DNA of 64,000 nucleotides from Hofstenia miamia (lineage: Eukaryota; Xenacoelomorpha; Acoela). The stretch is from positions 1,992,321-2,056,320 of the forward strand of contig SCFE01000037.1 of the NCBI GenBank assembly GCA_004352715.1, in the 5' to 3' direction. Both the position numbers and the translations under genes were made by a program. The notes under the pieces are model-generated. The model was not told the origin of the DNA and ran no database searches. It worked only from the letters and a program-made list of their open reading frames with translations. The first letter of the stretch is position 1; each line of letters opens with the position of its first letter. Positions 50,683 through 61,812 of the stretch are shown piece by piece.

Positions 50683-50742
50683 TGCAGATTTTGGAAAGTG
50701 AACCAATACATGCATCAGAATAAAACTGCGCAGGTAGCTAAG
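50683..50742 (+). pseudogene. Decayed partial copy of RasGRF exon 2; splice-bounded, possible poison exon
   Basis: The block GCAGATTTTGGAAAGTGAA is identical to exon 2. The copy then lacks 14 bp, continues with CCAATACATGCA, lacks 6 bp, and continues with a diverged match to TCAGGATCAAACTG through TAGCGAAGC. The homology spans about 60 bp and corresponds to exon 2 residues 141-166. The deletions break the frame. The piece 50688-50733 is preceded by TTATTTTTTGCAG and followed by GTAGCT, so it could splice as a 46-nt exon. Read in phase after exon 3, it meets TAA after eleven codons. No upstream or downstream part of exon 2 is present. Confidence 0.75.
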
Positions 50743-52181
50743 CAATTTTTCTGAATTCACTTTGATTTATTTATGGAATTCGATCTATTTTCGAATGATA
50801 AATTTAATCATTCTTTGCAATCCAGTAAGTGTATATTTTCCAGAATTTTGCGGGTTTTCGCGGAGCTTTTGCAAGATTGCCAATTTGGGAATCGACAAAT
50901 TCTCTATCCTGTATTGCGCCATTGATTGCTTTTCGATGGAAGGCTCCTCATTTGTGAAAACTTTGCAGATACAATAACTTTCTATTTAACTTTCTAGTGA
51001 TACAAAATACTGACATCATTAGCCTCTTTTCATTGATTTAAATGATTCAATCCCATAAAAATAAATGAAAAAACGGTTCCCAATATTTTTAGTATTTCGT
51101 AATAAATTATAACGCATTTAAGAATTTGCAACTTCGTAGTCGATTTTAGGAAATATTTGATACTTGATGTTAGCATTTACAGCTTTGCAGACCTAAACTT
51201 CAGCTTAACTACCCCATGTCTTACCCTAAAACTACTACGCATTATTTTCAATGTTATCATCATTGAACATCTCATTTCACCCATGTTTCAACATTTCTAA
51301 ACAGCCGAAGTATATTGTTTGAAGCTTTGAAAACTCCACTAACACTGAAGAGAGTCTAAGAACCTTTCTTGAAAAACAATTACATCGTTTGAGTCCCGAA
51401 GAACCCATACCTTGATTTCGTTTGTTTACCTAGAGTCTATTTATTTCATCGAGGTTTCAGCTCTACAATAATGTTATAATTTTATCGTTGAAGAGAAAGA
51501 AGGACACCACAATGATAAGTTTGGAGGCTACTTTTATATAGTTGTATAAAATAAGCACTATCAGTATTATCGTAAAATTATTCTATATTTATTCCCACTT
51601 ACAAAGTTAAGAAAGTGATGAGAGTATTAACTTGATCTTTTCGAATAATCGTGCTTCGTCTGCTATAAGTAGCAATTGATTTTCAAGTTAATCTCTCTGT
51701 GCCTGTGTGACAGGAAGAGTTCGTTGACGCATTCTGATTTCCAGCCATCAACATGTTAATTAAGTTTCTTTCGAGCGACTAAAAGCCGGACGCCATCACT
51801 TTCTTTAATGTTAGTTCCAAGCACAGACTGTTGGCAATACTTTTAACTTAACAATTTCCAAGACTAGTTTTTAAATAAATCATTCCCATTTCACTCACTT
51901 TGCATCCCATTTTTTTCATTTCAATCACTTATGTGGTTCTAAGTCATGTCATGACTTTTCAGTTAATTTTTTTGTCAAATTATAATATATAAAGATGTTT
52001 ACTTGAATAATTTTGAATTATACTATTTCAGATTTGGTGAAATTTCTGTTTTCAATATTTTTGATTTCTCAAAAAGTATTTCAATATTTCTGATTCAAAA
52101 TTGTGTTGTTACAATATTGAATTGTATTGGTGCTTTCAACATCCATTACTGGTTTTTGGAGCTTTAGATTGGTGATGTATG

Positions 52182-52191
<10 letters not shown>

Positions 52192-52212
<21 letters not shown>

Positions 52213-52269
52213 CTTCTTCTTCGTCTTCTTCCTCTTCTTCCTTTCTCTTCTTCCTTTTCTTCTTCTTCT
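52192..52269. repeat. (CTT)n microsatellite
   Basis: About 26 CTT-type trinucleotides, interrupted towards the end by CCT and TTT variants. It forms a long polypyrimidine tract on the sense strand of intron 3. Confidence 0.95.
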
Positions 52270-54317
52270 ACAATGAAGACTTTAGTGTCGTTAAACATTT
52301 ATGTGCATGCATTTAAACAGCCTGGTACAAAGATTAGATTGATTATTAAAAACATACTGATATTAATCACCTATTGATTTAAGAGAGATCCACGAATTGC
52401 TGTTTGCCCTATCAGAAAATTATTGATGTTAATGATCATTTGATTGGACAGAAATCCATGAATTCAAATCAAAGTCAACGTTTCCGGTCGGGTCAGGTTC
52501 GGGTGGCAAACATTCCTATCTGGTCCGGTCTACGTTTACCTTCATAATATCACTCTCTAGAGCTTTTATAGCCCTATATTTTTATTGAGTGAAAGATATC
52601 CTAACTACTTGAAATTATTGCCAATTCAAAGGATTTTGTGACTTACCACTTGCGAATTTATATTACGATTTCAACGGATACAATCCTTAACCCTAATACT
52701 CGGTGTGGAATGACATTATTGAGTTTTAACTCAATGAACTTGCTGCACTGTTTTTTAGAAACCACAAGCGTTGTCTTGTTTGTTTATCATCAATATGTGT
52801 TAAAATTGCCTTTGAGATTAACACAAATTATGCAAATGCAACTTAAATTCCTAGTGTTTCTATCAAAGCTTTCCAAAGCCTACTGCATCTCTCGGACATT
52901 GTCACTGCATTTTCTATGCTAATTCCGTTTCAACTCTACAGACGTAATTTATAAATTACGCAATCATTTCAAATCTTCTGCATTGTTTTTTCCCCTATCA
53001 GTTTTGTTTGCATCATTGCTTCAGCTTACAGAGTTGCAATTGGGGTCAGATTAGTATTGTGACCTGTGGGGCCAGAAGCTCAAAATTTGAAATAAATGGC
53101 ATTCACGCATGCATATATTGTTAATTTATCTAGATGGTTAGACTTTACGTAATTTACATTTCAATTGTCAAATTTCTGATCCATGAGCCTACCCGACCCA
53201 ACTCGAGCGTTGGTCAACCATTTTAGTTTATTGTAATTTTTTCAGTGAATTTAGAATCAGTGTTTATGGAGGATTTGTTTGACCGTGTAATGCACGCTAT
53301 TCCAAATCGCTTTTACCAGCTAGTAAAGCACGTCCCCTGTTGTAGTATTAATATTAAAGCATATTCAAAACACTCCATTTTTAAATACTATCAATATTTG
53401 CAATAAATCACTTTGCAATTAACGTTTATTTTTAATTTGAATTATTTATTTTGATATATTCACTAACTACTATGAACAGGTGTTATGTGGCAAACGTTCT
53501 CATCACCGGAATTAATGAAACATACGATTTTCGTTTGAAGGTGGAATAACTTTTGTAATTTTTCTCTACAACGCTTCCGTGAATTTGCTAAGTAATTACT
53601 GTTAACATAAAAAATTGAACATGTTACGTGTCATCCGTACTTATTATGTGGGTATGGTTTGGGTAGGTCCCACCCACGTGACTGTGGGTGGTCATTGGTT
53701 ATGACTTTGGCTGAGTTTGGGTTGCCAAATTATATAGTATGACAAAGTATTGCGGAAATGTATCATTGAGGTTCAGTTAAAGTTATTGTGAATTTTACAA
53801 GGTTATTTGCTTTTAAATTTAAAAACAAAATTGAACTTGCCAAATGCGCTTCTTTTAGACGGGGATATTATATGAAAAAGAGCTTCAATGTGTGTATATG
53901 AAAGCGTCATTTTGGCATGAGTGCGGCTTAGGCACTGATTTGAACATGGATATGGTTTGCTTTACTAAACAGTTATTTTACAATCCATAAGTTTTTACGT
54001 GCCTTAAGCTAGGTGACCTGATATGGAAGCCATTTTCTTCTGTTAGAGTGATAAAATAGACTTTCTGATGATCAATTTTAAAACCTCTTCAATTTGCAAA
54101 ACTGCCTGTAAATCTTTGTTTTTGATGCAAAAGTACGATAACCATTCATGCTCTTGTACATGTACAGCTCCGTGATTTAGCAAGAGCGGCCATCGTAGAA
54201 TACGGTTGAGGCGAAACGTACAATATTTGTATACAATTGTCCTTAAACGTACGATTTCTCTAACGAAATAGAAAGCAATAGAATAGAAAATTGGAAGTAA
54301 TTTTATTCTGAGTTTAG

Positions 54318-54571
54318 GTTCAGAGTTTCCTTCGCGGGTGGTTGTGTAGACGCAGATGGAAGAGCATTGTTGCGGAGTACATAGTCTCCCCAATGGCTGA
54401 TCAAATGCGAAAAAGGAACCGGTTGGTGTTTAGCATGGTAGAAAATGAGCAGGAGTATGTATGCGAGCTCTCAACACTTGTTAATTGCTTTTTACGCCCT
54501 CTAAAAATGGCTGCCAGTTCGAAGAAACCACTCATAACCCACGAAGACGTCAATTCTATCTTTCTGAACAG
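54318..54571 (+). CDS. RasGRF: RasGRF coding exon 4 (IQ motif and start of DH domain)
   Basis: It encodes residues 203-286 plus two bases of codon 287. It opens with the IQ motif [16 protein letters not shown], in which V203, Q204, R208, G209 and R213 fit [IV]QxxxRGxxxR, the calmodulin-binding site of RasGRF. A basic linker follows ([10 protein letters not shown]), then the first DH helix [19 protein letters not shown] and the family-typical [20 protein letters not shown]. The acceptor GAGTTTAG ends at 54317; the donor AACAG/GTATAA follows 54571, leaving phase 2. An ATG-only reading would miss the IQ motif. Confidence 0.95.
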
Positions 54572-55086
54572 GTATAAAGTACTGCCATTTTTTCAACACA
54601 AAGGGGTTCTGCGCTGAGTGTGTTTGGTTTTCTGTAGGAAGTTTTATCAAAAAATCTATAAGCTTATTTTGGATAGGTTAGGTATGAGGTCTATGGTTCA
54701 TTTGTTGTATTGATGGATGCTGCATTCACACAGATCGCGTAATGTTATTATTGAACTCTGTGTAAAACTTTTATAATTTTTGACATAATTATAAAAGATG
54801 GTGAAAAAGAATCTATGCATATGTTTTAATTGAACATGTGACAATGATTCAAAATGATTTGCATGTTATTAACACAGTTAAGCAATCAATGCCTGTTTTC
54901 ACTATAATTTAGTTATTGTCCATCATTTTAGTTGAGAGGCATTAAATATTTTAAGATAGTTAAAAATATAGTCACTGTGCGTATTTTCACGCGCATCCGT
55001 TTACGCATTGCGGTTAGTTTTAGCTTGCGATATAGCGCATTGTCGATGTAATTATCATTTGAATCTCATTGCGGTCAATTGTTTAG
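54572..55086 (+). other. RasGRF intron 4
   Basis: The intron is 515 bp, GT-AG, the shortest in the window, and holds no repeat or gene that I can see. Confidence 0.85.
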
Positions 55087-55360
55087 TGAAACAGTTCTTT
55101 TCCTTCATCAAATCTTTCTAAAGGGTTTGAAAGCCCGGCTGGATGCGTGGCCAAAATTGGTGCTTGGCGATTTGTTCGACATGCTGTTGCCAATGTTGAG
55201 TATCTACCAGGAATACGTTCGCAATCACCATTACAGTCTACAGGTTTTGACTGAGTGTAAGCAAAGGGCAGAGTTCTCATCTCTCATTCAACGTTATGAG
55301 GAGAAAGCGGCCTGCAATGGCAGAACCCTCGAGACATTTCTTACCTATCCGATGCATCAG
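55087..55360 (+). CDS. RasGRF: RasGRF coding exon 5 (middle of DH domain)
   Basis: It completes Ser287 (AG/T across the junction) and encodes residues 288-378. The sequence begins [20 protein letters not shown] and continues [20 protein letters not shown], with [16 protein letters not shown] later. It ends [13 protein letters not shown], the start of conserved region 3 of the RhoGEF fold. This is the DH core that contacts Rho-family GTPases. The acceptor TGTTTAG ends at 55086 and the donor CAG/GTGATT follows; the exit phase is 0. Confidence 0.95.
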
Positions 55361-56197
55361 GTGATTTTTTATTGATTCATTTTCATTCTAGCTTTCGAAA
55401 AAATCTAAAAATATTCAGGAAATCTTAGCTAAATTTACCTTGTCATTTTAATCCAACATTAAGCTGCTTAAGATTTTAAAATTCATTAACAATGTTTATT
55501 TCTATTAACCTTAAACAGCCTGGCGTCCTTTTTGGGGACATAGTTTAATTCAATGTCAAAAATTTTTATTTAGGCGCATTGCTGTGCCTGAAGTTGTTGA
55601 AAAGATCAAAAATCTTTCTTTGAAAATTTCAAATTTTTGAAAAAGATTTAAATTTTCTCCATACCTGGTGTTCATGTATTTAGAAGGTTTTTAGCCCATG
55701 AAGGCAACAAAGAACTTTGATTGTTTTTTGATAAGTACAAAGATGTTCCAAACTCATTGAGGTGTGCCGTGCGCAAAGTCAGAGGTCGCGGAGCCTCTAT
55801 CAAGTGGTGCTTTCAGATTGAGTACAGCTTTAATAGTTTTTGAGCTATAAGCGTTTAAAATTTTTTTATAGGATCATGAAAATCTTTTCGAAAATTCCTA
55901 GCCAGCTTAGGTTAAAATAAATTTTCCTGCAAAAGCAAGATTTTTTCACAAACTTAATAAGTGATGTTGTTTTTATTGTTTTATGACGTATTTTATTTCA
56001 TTTCCGGGGGAAACTTAACCAGTAGTAGATATTAATTAGTTCCCCAAAGTTCATCTCCGGGGGAATCATGGCATAAGAGTTATTTAAGCTTTAAAAAGAT
56101 ACTGCTTTTAAGAAAAAACCAATTCTCCCTTCAAAAATTCTGTGTATGTATGTTTTCGTTTGTTACTGTACTTCGTTCTAATGTATTGATATTTTAG
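55361..56197 (+). other. RasGRF intron 5
   Basis: The intron is 837 bp, GT-AG. No repeat or gene recognised. Confidence 0.85.
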
Positions 56198-56308
56198 ATA
56201 CCTCGTTACATATTGACTCTTCATGAACTACTGTCTTGCACACCGCATGATCATGTGGAATTGAAGAGCTTGGAGTTTGCTAAAGAGAAGTTAGAGGAAT
56301 TATCAAAT
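56198..56308 (+). CDS. RasGRF: RasGRF coding exon 6 (DH conserved region 3)
   Basis: It encodes residues 379-415, [20 protein letters not shown], then a helix rich in charged residues ending KEKLEELSN. Together with the end of exon 5 this gives [18 protein letters not shown], the signature of the DH domain's most conserved helix. The acceptor GATATTTTAG ends at 56197 and the donor AAT/GTATGA follows; both junctions are phase 0. Confidence 0.93.
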
Positions 56309-57463
56309 GTATGATTTTTTTACATGTTACTATTTTTTTTACTAAATTTGTAATTATAACAGGGTGTAGTCAGGATTGGCATCTTTTAAACAGGACCTCT
56401 TTAAAGACTGTTTAAAACAGCTGTTTTTTGCAGAGTTTTTTAAATGTTTTCTTAAATTTATACAGGAAAGTTTGGAAAATAATTTTTGGGATTCATCCAT
56501 TCGTACTTTTACAAACGATTTTCTACCGCAAAAACCTTGAAACTTGGGTTTGTTTACGTGTATGAAACGAGGAATTAATTCTGATAAGTTTTTTACTATA
56601 TATGTTTTCAGCAAAATTTTCGTATCTTGAGCTGGTTTTTTCTAAAACCAAAAAACATTGTTTTAAACGTTTAAAAAGTTTGTTTGTAATAAATAAACTT
56701 TTTTGCCAACCCTGGCTGTAGTCAATTCACCATTTTGAGGATAATATCTCTGTCTTGCCGAACTTAAGTTTTTCAAAGTGATAAAAAATTCTAATCTAAA
56801 TTTAACTTATTAATTATTGTATCCGAGAATAGACATATACTCTTTAAGCAATTTCTCAGTATTCAATATTTGTCAAATACAGTTGTTGCATAGTTGCGTC
56901 AACCCTGCAATATATGGCCTTCGGGGTATTGAAAATTATCGCGGTTACCAATATTAAGTAAACTCAAATACTGGAACTATTTTTAATCAAGTAATCAGAA
57001 AAAACAAGTATTTCATATCATCTTCAATAATTATATTGTATTTATAGCTAACAAACGAATGCTAGTTGTTTAAGTGGGCTTAAGATTAGTCATGATTTAC
57101 TAAAAAATCTTTTACCTGCTGCTGATGTAGTTGGTACAGCCTGAGTATCTATGTCTAAATTGGCCACTGTAGAATAAGTGATATTTTTGCATCCAACTGT
57201 CTGAAACCTAAATTCAATAATGCAGCAAGTCAATTAAGACATCAAGTAATTGTAAATATTTCTGAGAAATGACAAGTATGTATTTTCAAGTAACAGCTAT
57301 CGGTATACTCAATTGCAATCCTTGAGCATTAATTACTTGAGCAATATCCTTACATCTGATAGTTGCTAAGACATTTTGGAGGTATTATCGATCAGTTTTG
57401 CCTTGTTATGTCAGTGGGCTGAATATAGCAGATGGTAAAACGTAAAAGTCGTTTACGAATCAG

Positions 57464-58233
57464 CAGGGCTTCTCAATTTGCTGTTAACAGCTAAAGAAGC
57501 TGTTAACAGCAAACAGCAATCCTTTTGCTGTTAACAGCTTCGATTTTTTCTTACATAGTCCTTATAAAAAATTTGTAGATAGACTCTTAGATTGCATTGA
57601 TAGGAGCAGGGGCATAAGCTGTTTTTTTACTGTCTTCATCATATGAAAATATTGAAATAAATAGAGTCTAAAAATGCATTTTCCGACTTAGTTTATAAAA
57701 TTTTTTTTATCGAACATTTTTTGATTTAACCAATCAGTTTTGAAACCTGACGTGGGGACATTTCATCATGACTCCCCTTGTGTACACCATTGGATAAGAA
57801 AAAATAACATCGTTTTTAAACAGAGTTAAACGAAAAGCAATGTACTGTGAAAGAAACTATTAAAAACAACTACTAAACAAAATAATCTGTTATAATAACC
57901 GATGCTTTGTAAATATTTTGAAAATTTTTGAAGACGATAAAGAGTGAGAAATGATAACTTTTAAATGCGTACATCACACAACAAAATTGATAAGTGAATC
58001 ACAAAAAAGGATGAATATTCATGAATATCAAAATATAAAATATAATTGATAAATTGATTTACCCTCTATCGATGGGGTTTGCTGATTACTTGGGGCTTCA
58101 ATTATCAATGATTACAGCACTGGTCTGAATTCTTGTGCGTCTTTGATGGGCTGTTGAGGAGCTTGAAAACACTGATTGTTTTAAACAGCACTTGTTTGCT
58201 GCTTGCTGTAAAAGCTTGCTGTTGGGAGTCTTG
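57464..58233. mobile_element. hAT-like element with GCTGTTAACAGC palindromes
   Basis: The left end CAGGGCTTCTCAATTTGCTG and the inverted right end CAAGACTCCCAACAGCAAGC are imperfect inverted copies. The flanking 8-mers CGAATCAG (57456-57463) and CGAATAAG (58234-58241) match at 7 of 8. Just inside the left end the 12-bp palindrome GCTGTTAACAGC occurs three times (about 57480, 57498, 57526), and degenerate GCTGTTT/GCTTGCTGT forms sit near the right end. No transposase is visible in 770 bp, so it is non-autonomous or deleted. Confidence 0.65.
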
Positions 58234-59841
58234 CGAATAAGTATAAAATAGCTTGTCACCTTTCTAAAATGTACATTAGACATTTTAAAAGATTAATAGT
58301 TTAAAGGTGATATAAGGCTTTGGTATATTCTCAATTCCATACATAGCCTGTTTGAAAAAAGTTTATTGCGGTGTTTCTTGAAACTTCCTTGTATGGAATA
58401 GTTGGTTTTTCATTAGTGAATCTTGCTACCTGTATAAGACAAACTTTGTAACCATGTGAAGTAAAAAAGATACTTAAAGGTTTAGAAACAGCATTCTTTA
58501 TTCTACATCTTCTATAGATGTCATGGCGTCGTAAGAATGGAATAGATTATGGTGCTTTGCTATTAACTTATAAAAATCGTAAGGCATTTGGAGAACACAG
58601 AATTTCTTTAATGTGGCCCGATTCCCCTTGTCATTACATTCAAATTTGTAGTTAATTATTTAAATGCGTTTCATGTAATTTCATTGCATTGGTAGGAAAT
58701 TTCGTAATGAGATTCGTAAACCTATTAATCTTATTTTCTATTATTTTATCAAGGTATTGATAAGAATCAGTTTGAAAATTTAGCAAGATATCCCTTAGAT
58801 CTATTTTGACAATTTTTTAAATAAAATCATCCAGTATGCTAAAAGAACACCTTGAAAACAATACCACCTGGTGTAGGAAGCAATAACTGTTTATTAAAAG
58901 TTCAACATGTTCCCTCGTTTTTTGCACTTAATAATTTGGTAATTACAACCATAAAATCTGCAGCTCCGTCTATTTTGGATAAAATTCAGATTTATTGTGG
59001 ATTTTATCTTTTATGACACAATATTTGCTTGCATGATGTGTTTGTGTAATTATGACATTGACATTTTGGTACGTATTTTATCTTTCTACAATTTATTTCT
59101 CATAATATGCTTTTCATTTGCATATGAAGAACCTAATTTGCTATTTAAAAAAATGCAGCAGTACATCTCTAAAGCGTGTGCAGTACGTAATTTTTTCACA
59201 AATTTCCTACATCGAAGACTTGATTATTCTCATTGTTGGTGTAATAGCTTTAATAAAATAGTAAAAATATATTTAGTGAAGTTTGGTTCAAGGTTAATAA
59301 GGTATTTTGTTTTTCAAATTTTCTACAAACGCTTGTTGATTAAGTAACGTAATATTTTGCGCTATTATACTTTTGTTTGCGTGCATTGCGCCACTTTTTG
59401 AAATTTATTTCTTTGTGAGTGGAATTCAACGAAGTATTGTTCGTTTCTACCTTGAATTTCTCTCAATCAATAGAGTACTTACTACGAAAAAGAATATTTC
59501 CTTAAAAAGTGGTTGACAAAAACCTTCCATTATGTAGAGAGTGTTGTCTCTAGATCAGAGATTCCCATTGCGGGTGAAGTTTACCCAAGGGTGAATTTCA
59601 GAATTTAAGCGAATCAATTATGACCTTGGTGCAAAGGTCTACTGGAGCTGCGTTTTTTATACATGTATGTTTTTTCTTAAACAAATGATTCATAATATTG
59701 AAGGTATTTTAAAATTTTCCACTTTTTTGATGATCTTCAATTTGTTCTTCAATGATGGTTGCTGTTGTTTCCTATAAATTTCTTTGAAATCTTAATGTAG
59801 TATACATATATATTTTGAAACTACTTGTTTATATATATATA

Positions 59842-61139
59842 CAGGGTGCGGAGAAAGTACCCGATCATTTAAAAATGTTAATTTAATGAGTTGTGATGGG
59901 GGAAATAAAACAAAATTTATTACAAATTATCTCAATAAATCCATTTAACAGTTCTACCAATTATTTTTCAATATGACCACCTTTGGCGACGATTACTCTC
60001 TCGAGTCTACCTCTAAAGCTCTTTACTGCGGCACGGAACGTTTCTTGTGGAATTTTGGCCCATTGTCGCGCGAGGGACTTCTTCAGTGATTCCGTACTAT
60101 CATGAGCTGTAGCGCACGCTTCCTTCTCCAAGATGGACCACACACAAAAGTCCAGAGGATTCAGGTCAGGCGATGAAGGAGGCCACAATTCCTTCCTCCA
60201 AAACGCAGGAAAGTGACGCTCACACCAATCCTGAGTTTTATTCGCTGTGTGCGATGGCGCACCGTCCTGTTGAAAGGTAAAACGCCTATCTTTGAAGTGC
60301 TTCTTCATCTCGACTTGTACTGGAGTCCAAATATCCTCGATATACGATTTTGCGTTAATTTTAGCGCCCTCTTTGACGAAAATCAGAGGAGATTTCCAAC
60401 TCTCAGAGATGGCAGCCCAAACCATCACAGAGGCAGGCTTTTGGAGACGGTAAACAGTCTTTATGGATGGAGGGATACTGTCAGCACTTTTTGCCAAAAT
60501 TTTGTTGTTGTGGGAGTTGAATTTGGCCCCCACTGTGAAAATTTTCTCATCCGAAAAGACGATCTCACCAGCCTGCATGCCATCTTTCATTGCATTCAAA
60601 AGAATCTTTGATCTATCCAGCCTCTTCTGTTTCTGCAAGTCCATGAGCTGTTGCCTGTTGGTCATTTTGTAAGGGGACAACTTGAGGTCTTCTTTGACGA
60701 TGGTTCTCACAGTTTTTTCGTTAATATCCAAACTCTTAGCCATCTTTCTCATGCTCCGCTTGGGGTCCCTCCTTATCCGCTCCCTAATGCATTTGATTTT
60801 GGTTGGAGTGCGTGCAGTGCGAGGTCGTCCACACCTGGCTCGATCACCTGTTGTCCCCAGTTCTTGGTAACGTTTAACAGCATCTCTAACAGTCGATTTT
60901 GGTGCTTTTAACTCCTTAACAATCTCTGGATTTGTCTTTCCCGCGCAGTGTAAGTGAATAATAGCCTCACGTTGACTCATTTTTACAAAAGACACTGCTA
61001 ATTTATCAAATTTTAGACCTGTAACATTAAAGTATATGATTATAGGAAGAGAATGAGATATAAATCGATAAATTTAATAAATAAATAATATCTTTAATGT
61101 AAAAAATAAAAATGGGTCGGGAACTTTCTCCGCACCCTG
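59842..61139 (-). mobile_element. Full-length mariner-type (DD37D) transposon
   Basis: Inverted ends of about 25 bp start CAGGGTGCGGAGAAAGT and differ at two positions. The element is 1298 bp and sits between TA dinucleotides inside a (TA)n microsatellite (tract 59831-59841 on the left, 61140-61161 on the right), matching TA target duplication. One uninterrupted transposase ORF lies on the minus strand. It is in intron 6, antisense to RasGRF, ending about 110 bp before exon 7. Intact ORF and near-identical ends suggest a recent insertion. Confidence 0.93.
59961..60980 (-). CDS. Mariner-type transposase, DD37D (maT-like)
   Basis: The ORF encodes 339 aa from the ATG at 60980; the frame is open five codons further up but only to a GTG. 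Residues 1-45 form a first helix-turn-helix (SQREAIIHLHCAGKTNPEIV), then a GRPR hinge (51-54), then a second helix-turn-helix (about 60-100, RSMRKMAKSLDINEKTVRTI). The catalytic core has FSDEKIF (Asp144), FQQDGAPSH (Asp239) and SSPDLNPLDFCVW (Asp277); 37 residues separate the second and third, i.e. DD37D, the spacing of the maT group of Tc1/mariner. The length is normal for the family and there is no internal stop. It would bind the element's ends and perform cut-and-paste at TA. Expression cannot be judged from sequence. Confidence 0.93.
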   Translation of the reverse strand: MSQREAIIHLHCAGKTNPEIVKELKAPKSTVRDAVKRYQELGTTGDRARCGRPRTARTPTKIKCIRERIRRDPKRSMRKMAKSLDINEKTVRTIVKEDLKLSPYKMTNRQQLMDLQKQKRLDRSKILLNAMKDGMQAGEIVFSDEKIFTVGAKFNSHNNKILAKSADSIPPSIKTVYRLQKPASVMVWAAISESWKSPLIFVKEGAKINAKSYIEDIWTPVQVEMKKHFKDRRFTFQQDGAPSHTANKTQDWCERHFPAFWRKELWPPSSPDLNPLDFCVWSILEKEACATAHDSTESLKKSLARQWAKIPQETFRAAVKSFRGRLERVIVAKGGHIEK

Positions 61140-61250
61140 TATATATATATATATATATATAGTTATTCATGTAAATAAGTACTAAGGATGTTAGAATTTA
61201 ATTTGGAAAATATATTCAGTGATTATCGATAAAAGAAACCATATTTTTAG

Positions 61251-61368
61251 GTGATGCATGATGAAGTAAGTGAAACAGAAAATATTCGTAAAAACCTGTC
61301 TATTGAAAGAACTATCTTCGAGGGATGTGATATTCTTCTCGATGTACAACAAATCTTCATCCGCCAAG
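61251..61368 (+). CDS. RasGRF: RasGRF coding exon 7 (end of DH domain)
   Basis: It encodes residues 416-454 plus one base: [20 protein letters not shown], then [19 protein letters not shown]. This is the last DH helix and the linker to the second PH domain. In vertebrate RasGRF the equivalent [10 protein letters not shown]...IEGCEILLD...FVRQGS is followed by the PH2 sequence. The acceptor ATTTTTAG ends at 61250 and the strong donor CAAG/GTAAGT follows 61368, exit phase 1. It is the last exon I can find in the window. Confidence 0.94.
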
Positions 61369-61812
61369 GTAAGTCAGTTCTTTTATTCAAGTATAAAAAG
61401 GTTTGCTTTCAATTATAAATTCTATTGTTTGGATTGTGCGGATTGAGATTGCAAGGTTTTAATCGGGCTTAATTCAATGAGTGAAGTTGTTCTAGATCAA
61501 AGAAATATTTGAATTCTTGTTTTCAAGCTATTAAATATGCTCTTATGTTTTAATTTAAAAATAGTTTGCAAAAATTTAAGTTTCAAGCATCATGGTGTAT
61601 GTTTATTGGCTAATAAATAGTAGGCAGTGTTAATTTCCAAAATTTATATGTTTGTGTCATTTTGGTACTGTTTTATTTAAATTTAGCATGAGAAATATGT
61701 AATAAAATGTATCGCTTTTTTCAATTAACCAAATATGTCCTATAGGTTACACTAGTGCAAATAAATATGTATAACTTTAATGGCTTTTTGAGCAAAAGAT
61801 TCTGTTCGAGAA

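Larger units (their letters stand above)
50092..54317 (+). other. RasGRF intron 3
   Basis: The intron is 4226 bp. It contains the decayed exon 2 copy at 50683-50742 and a (CTT)n tract at 52192-52269. The rest (50743-52191, 52270-54317) shows no element or gene I can support; frames at 50762-50977 and 52638-52922 are unrecognised. Confidence 0.8.
56309..61250 (+). other. RasGRF intron 6
   Basis: The intron is 4942 bp. It holds a 770-bp hAT-like element (57464-58233) and the DD37D mariner-type transposon (59842-61139) near its 3' end. 56309-57455 and 58242-59830 have nothing assignable; the 116-codon frame at 58997-59347 is AT-driven and unrecognised. Confidence 0.85.
27970..61368 (+). other. 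RasGRF: RasGRF gene, 5' part (seven coding exons; gene continues past the window)
   Basis: The joined exons give 454 codons plus one base without a stop or frame break. Domain order is PH (about residues 20-120), coiled coil (about 124-200), IQ motif (203-216) and DH/RhoGEF (about 235-440). This is the architecture of the N-terminal half of RasGRF1/2, a plasma-membrane-associated exchange factor activating Ras through a C-terminal CDC25 domain and Rac through its DH-PH module, with Ca2+/calmodulin acting at the IQ motif. The C-terminal second PH, REM and CDC25 exons are not in this window. Introns are 5564, 15952, 4226, 515, 837 and 4942 bp and are loaded with transposons. Identification is by recognised motif similarity to RasGRF proteins; I cannot separate GRF1-like from GRF2-like, and a single pre-duplication invertebrate gene is likely. 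Confidence 0.92.

Noticed and set aside
55083-55280. Minus-strand ORF over RasGRF exon 5
   Set aside because: It is the reverse-strand shadow of conserved DH-domain coding sequence.
58997-59347. 116-codon ORF in intron 6
   Set aside because: Rich in Phe, Ile and Tyr from AT-rich DNA, no domain, and it lies within a well-defined intron.
60213-60911. Plus-strand ORFs inside the mariner element
   Set aside because: They are antisense shadows of the transposase ORF.
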